Shown: positions 61,792 to 64,000 of the stretch, one piece after another | Layout of the letters: every line of letters begins with the position of its first letter | How positions within the stretch are numbered: the stretch's first letter is position 1 | DNA from: Kineococcus rhizosphaerae | GTDB lineage: Bacteria > Actinomycetota > Actinomycetes > Actinomycetales > Kineococcaceae | Length of the DNA stretch: 64,000 nt | NCBI RefSeq assembly: GCF_003002055.1 | Contig: NZ_PVZF01000007.1 | Span: 62,001 to 126,000 of the forward strand | Direction: 5' to 3' | Position numbers and translations under genes: made by a program | Notes under the pieces: model-generated | Told to the model about the DNA's origin: nothing | Database searches by the model: none | The model's input: the letters and a program-made list of their open reading frames with translations, nothing else

Positions 61792-62514
61792 TCAGGACCG
61801 CTGGCGGCGCAGCAGCACGACCACCAGCGCGGCCAGCCCGAGGACGAGACCGCCCCCGGCCAGGCCGCGGGCCAGCGGGTCCGCCCCCGAGCCCGTCGCC
61901 GTCGTCGCGGCCACGGGTTCGGTCGCGGCCGTCGTGGCGTGCCCCGAGCCGTGCTCGTCGTCGGCCGCGGCGGTCGTCGTGAACTCCGGCGCCGGGTGCT
62001 CCGGTTCGGCCGCCCCCGCGGCGGCGACCTCGGTCCAGTTCGAGACCTCGCCGTCGGCGTAGGTCTGCACGGTCGGCAGGGTGACGCGGGTGCCCGCCGC
62101 GGGCAGCGGGCCGACCTGGGCCTCGAACTCCTGGAACTGGTGGACGGGGATGCCCGGGGTCCCGGGGTCGGCGGTCCAGGTGATCGTCAGCGGCGCCTTC
62201 GTGACGGTCGCGCCGGCCACGTCCACCGGCTCCGGCAGGGCCCCCTCGATGACCTGGGCGGTCCACCCGGTGAGGGGTTTCGTCGCGACGTAGGTGAGCG
62301 GGTGGTCGGTCGGCAGGGACACGACGATCGACGTCGTGGCGGCCGCGTCGGACTCGTTGGGGACGCGGAACGTCACGACGCTGTACCCGTCGGCGGCCGT
62401 CGCGTCGGGGGTGGCGTGGACGTGCGCGGAGGCGGGGACGGCGGCGAGCAGGACTGCGGCGCAGGCGGTCGCGGACACGGCCAAGGCGCGGGTGGGCAGG
62501 GTGGAACGGTTCAC
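61792..62514 (-). CDS. YcnI-like (DUF1775) copper-binding membrane-anchored protein
   Basis: 240 residues from GTG 62514 behind GAAGGA. Signal peptide ending VPASA, leaving mature HVHATP: the N-terminal His is the copper ligand of the family. The YcnI domain follows (YSVVTFRVPNESDAAATTSI, LTGWTAQVIEG, LTITWTADP). Then comes a His/Ala/Thr linker and a C-terminal membrane helix with RRQRS, so it is anchored extracytoplasmically. Family knowledge: Cu(II) binding and copper homeostasis. It is downstream of a small membrane protein gene on the same strand. Confidence 0.85.
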   Translation of the reverse strand: MNRSTLPTRALAVSATACAAVLLAAVPASAHVHATPDATAADGYSVVTFRVPNESDAAATTSIVVSLPTDHPLTYVATKPLTGWTAQVIEGALPEPVDVAGATVTKAPLTITWTADPGTPGIPVHQFQEFEAQVGPLPAAGTRVTLPTVQTYADGEVSNWTEVAAAGAAEPEHPAPEFTTTAAADDEHGSGHATTAATEPVAATTATGSGADPLARGLAGGGLVLGLAALVVVLLRRQRS

Positions 62515-62536
62515 GGTGGGTCCTTCAGGGGTGTCG

Positions 62537-63133
62537 TCAGAACGTGGTGGCGAGGGCGGGGACCCTCGGCGGACCACGTCGGCGGACCCGGCGCGCGACG
62601 ACCGCGCGCGGCCGCGGGACGACCGGCACCGGCGCGGGGACGACCCGCGCACGGACGAAGCGCACGAGCGCGAGCAGCACCCGGACGACGGGGCGCAGCC
62701 ACGCCCACAGCGACCACACCAGGGACTCGCCGTGCTGCAGGGCGACCACCGCCAGGACCGTCGCCAGCAGGTGGGCACCCGTCATCACCGGCGACGGCGT
62801 CATCGGGTCGGCCGTCCCGGACAGGACCAGCGTCTGGTGGTGCCCGGAGGTGACGACCGTCGCCATCGGCCCCGAGCAGGCGTCGAAGACCTCGTGCAGC
62901 GCGAGCTGCCCGCCGCCCAGGACGGCCGACAGCACGGGCCAGGACAGCCGCCGGCCCGCCAGCAGCAGGCACACCGCGCTCACCACGACCGCGACGGCCG
63001 TGAACAGGAACGGGCCCGGCAAGCGGCCGCCGGCCGCGACGTGGGCCCCCGCGGCCAGGCCCAGGACTGTGGCCGACACCGCCCCGGCCCGCCACCGGCG
63101 CAGGACGCCGGTCGTGGGGGCGGGGGTCAGCAC
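62537..63133 (-). CDS. Membrane protein of unknown function upstream of the YcnI-type gene
   Basis: 198 residues from GTG 63133. Four hydrophobic segments: AGAVSATVLGLAAGAHVAAG, FLFTAVAVVVSAVCLLLA, VLSAVLGGGQLALHEVF and AHLLATVLAVVALQHGESLV. Several His residues (LHEVFDACSG, TSGHHQT, GAHL) could bind metal. An Arg/Pro-rich cytoplasmic tail ends the protein. Proteins of this kind often accompany YcnI in actinobacteria, which suggests a copper link (inference). Confidence 0.65.
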   Translation of the reverse strand: MLTPAPTTGVLRRWRAGAVSATVLGLAAGAHVAAGGRLPGPFLFTAVAVVVSAVCLLLAGRRLSWPVLSAVLGGGQLALHEVFDACSGPMATVVTSGHHQTLVLSGTADPMTPSPVMTGAHLLATVLAVVALQHGESLVWSLWAWLRPVVRVLLALVRFVRARVVPAPVPVVPRPRAVVARRVRRRGPPRVPALATTF

Positions 63134-63158
63134 CCGCCCACGGTACCGGGGCGGTCGA

Positions 63159-64000
63159 TCACTCCGGGCCGAACGCGGCCTCCCACGGCCGCAGCAGGAC
63201 CGCGCGGGCGTCCGAGCTCAGCAGGTCGGCCACGACCTCGGCGTGCACGACGCCGCTGACGACGTTCCACAACCCGTTCGCCCCGTCCGCGGCGTCCAGC
63301 CCCCCGGCGCGGAACGCGCGCACGGCCAGCAGCTGCGCGGCGGCCGCGGTGCGGACGCGGTCGGACAAGTGCACCGCCCACGAGGCGTCGTGCACGGCGG
63401 AGGCCCACTCCCCCGCCGACGGACGGCCGCCGGCGGCGACGGCCCGCAGGCAGGCGCGGTCGGTGCCGTCGAGGCGGCGCAGGGTGTCCAGGACGCGCGC
63501 GACCCCGGCCTGCTCGGGTCCCAGGCCCGCCGGCTGCTCGGGCAGCGGCGCCAGGTCGCGGACGGCCTGCAGGTAGGGGTGGGCCAGGACGCGCCGGACG
63601 TGGTCGGGCAGCCGGTCGCCGAGGTAGGCGGACACGGCCGCGTCGGCCAGGACGTCCGCGGCCCGGCCGGCGTCCTCGGTGCGCAGCCGGGGACCACCGG
63701 CCAGCGGCGTCGACCACGTCCAGTCGAAGACGTCGTGGTGGACGAGCCGCACGAGGGCGTCGGCGTCGGCGATGGTGCTGGTCTGCAGGACGCGCACGAC
63801 GCCGTCCTCCACGCGGGCGCCGGAGACCTCGTCGGCGAAGTCGTCGTGCTTGAGCCCGTTGGCGACCTGGTGCAGGACGTCGGTGATCTGCGGCAGGTTG
63901 TCCACCGCGCGGCGGACCGTCTCCCACGCCGACGCGCGGGCCTGCGGGTCGTGGCGGGCGGCGAGGACCGCGATCTCGCGCGGGCCGCACTCCAGCGCGC
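63159..64000 (-). CDS. Unknown protein, 5' end beyond the window
   Basis: At least 280 residues; the frame is open to the right edge (ALECGPREIAVLAARHDPQA and on), so the start is not in the window. GTG 63905 is an internal candidate but would discard conserved-looking sequence. The protein is soluble and helical (ITDVLHQVANGLKHDDFADE, VLAHPYLQAVRDLAPLPEQP), without a motif I recognise. It lies 25 bp upstream of the membrane-protein/YcnI pair on the same strand and may be in their operon. Confidence 0.55.
   Translation of the reverse strand, partial: ALECGPREIAVLAARHDPQARASAWETVRRAVDNLPQITDVLHQVANGLKHDDFADEVSGARVEDGVVRVLQTSTIADADALVRLVHHDVFDWTWSTPLAGGPRLRTEDAGRAADVLADAAVSAYLGDRLPDHVRRVLAHPYLQAVRDLAPLPEQPAGLGPEQAGVARVLDTLRRLDGTDRACLRAVAAGGRPSAGEWASAVHDASWAVHLSDRVRTAAAAQLLAVRAFRAGGLDAADGANGLWNVVSGVVHAEVVADLLSSDARAVLLRPWEAAFGPE

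Noticed and set aside
1-64000. CRISPR array
   Set aside because: No regularly spaced 25-40 bp repeats with unique spacers; the only tandem array (46878-47019) has contiguous 21-bp units without spacers.

Overview
The window is very GC-rich and codes like an actinobacterium: many GTG starts, 4-bp GTGA/ATGA stop-start overlaps, a LacI regulator, and actinobacterial families such as SAV_915-like, Uma2 and a Ppm1-like mannosyltransferase. Motility and signalling genes (che cluster, MCP, five GGDEF/EAL proteins) together with cell-wall-binding-repeat-2 surface proteins fit a motile Kineosporiaceae member such as Kineococcus. That genus assignment is inference.

Layout. 0-8 kb: the 5' end of a secreted CWB2 surface protein; a translationally coupled SAV_915-like / LysA-type decarboxylase / membrane protein operon; a Schlafen-AlbA_2 regulator behind a perfect 11-bp inverted repeat; and a GT2 glycosyltransferase with a polytopic membrane partner. 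8-25 kb: a Uma2 gene abutting a decayed copy of that GT2 gene, then a catabolic island. The island holds two SDR dehydrogenases, two HSL-type esterases, a LacI regulator with three operator-like sites, an MFS sugar transporter, and four cytoplasmic glycosidases in one run (GH2, GH43, GH3, GH1). An intact IS5-family element bounds it on the right and a solitary matching IS end bounds it on the left. 25-34 kb: a large CWB2 surface protein, an excisionase-like antitoxin with a PIN toxin broken by an amber codon, an orphan Phd antitoxin, HipBA and a second Uma2. 29-42 kb: three membrane GGDEF/EAL proteins, a cold-shock protein, and a PAS-LOV-GAF-PP2C blue-light phosphatase facing an RsbW-type ATPase.

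42-54 kb: alcohol dehydrogenase, F420/NADP-type reductase, chemoreceptor, a DUF559-like gene flanked by inverted arrays of a 21-bp repeat, D-2-hydroxyacid dehydrogenase plus lipid-kinase-like gene, nucleotidyltransferase, hydrolase, diguanylate cyclase and tRNA-Ser(UGA). 54-64 kb: Ppm1-like mannosyltransferase, EAL protein, a cheB-cheR-cheY-cheX-(CheY-CheX) operon, two alpha/beta hydrolases, a YcnI-type copper protein with a membrane neighbour, and a truncated unknown gene.

How the genes fit together. In the island, the sugar transporter would import a glycoside or oligosaccharide, esterases would strip acyl groups, the four glycosidases would remove different terminal sugars in the cytoplasm, and the SDRs could oxidise the aglycone or a released sugar, under LacI control. 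Elsewhere the window is dominated by environmental sensing: c-di-GMP turnover, chemotaxis adaptation and light-regulated partner switching.
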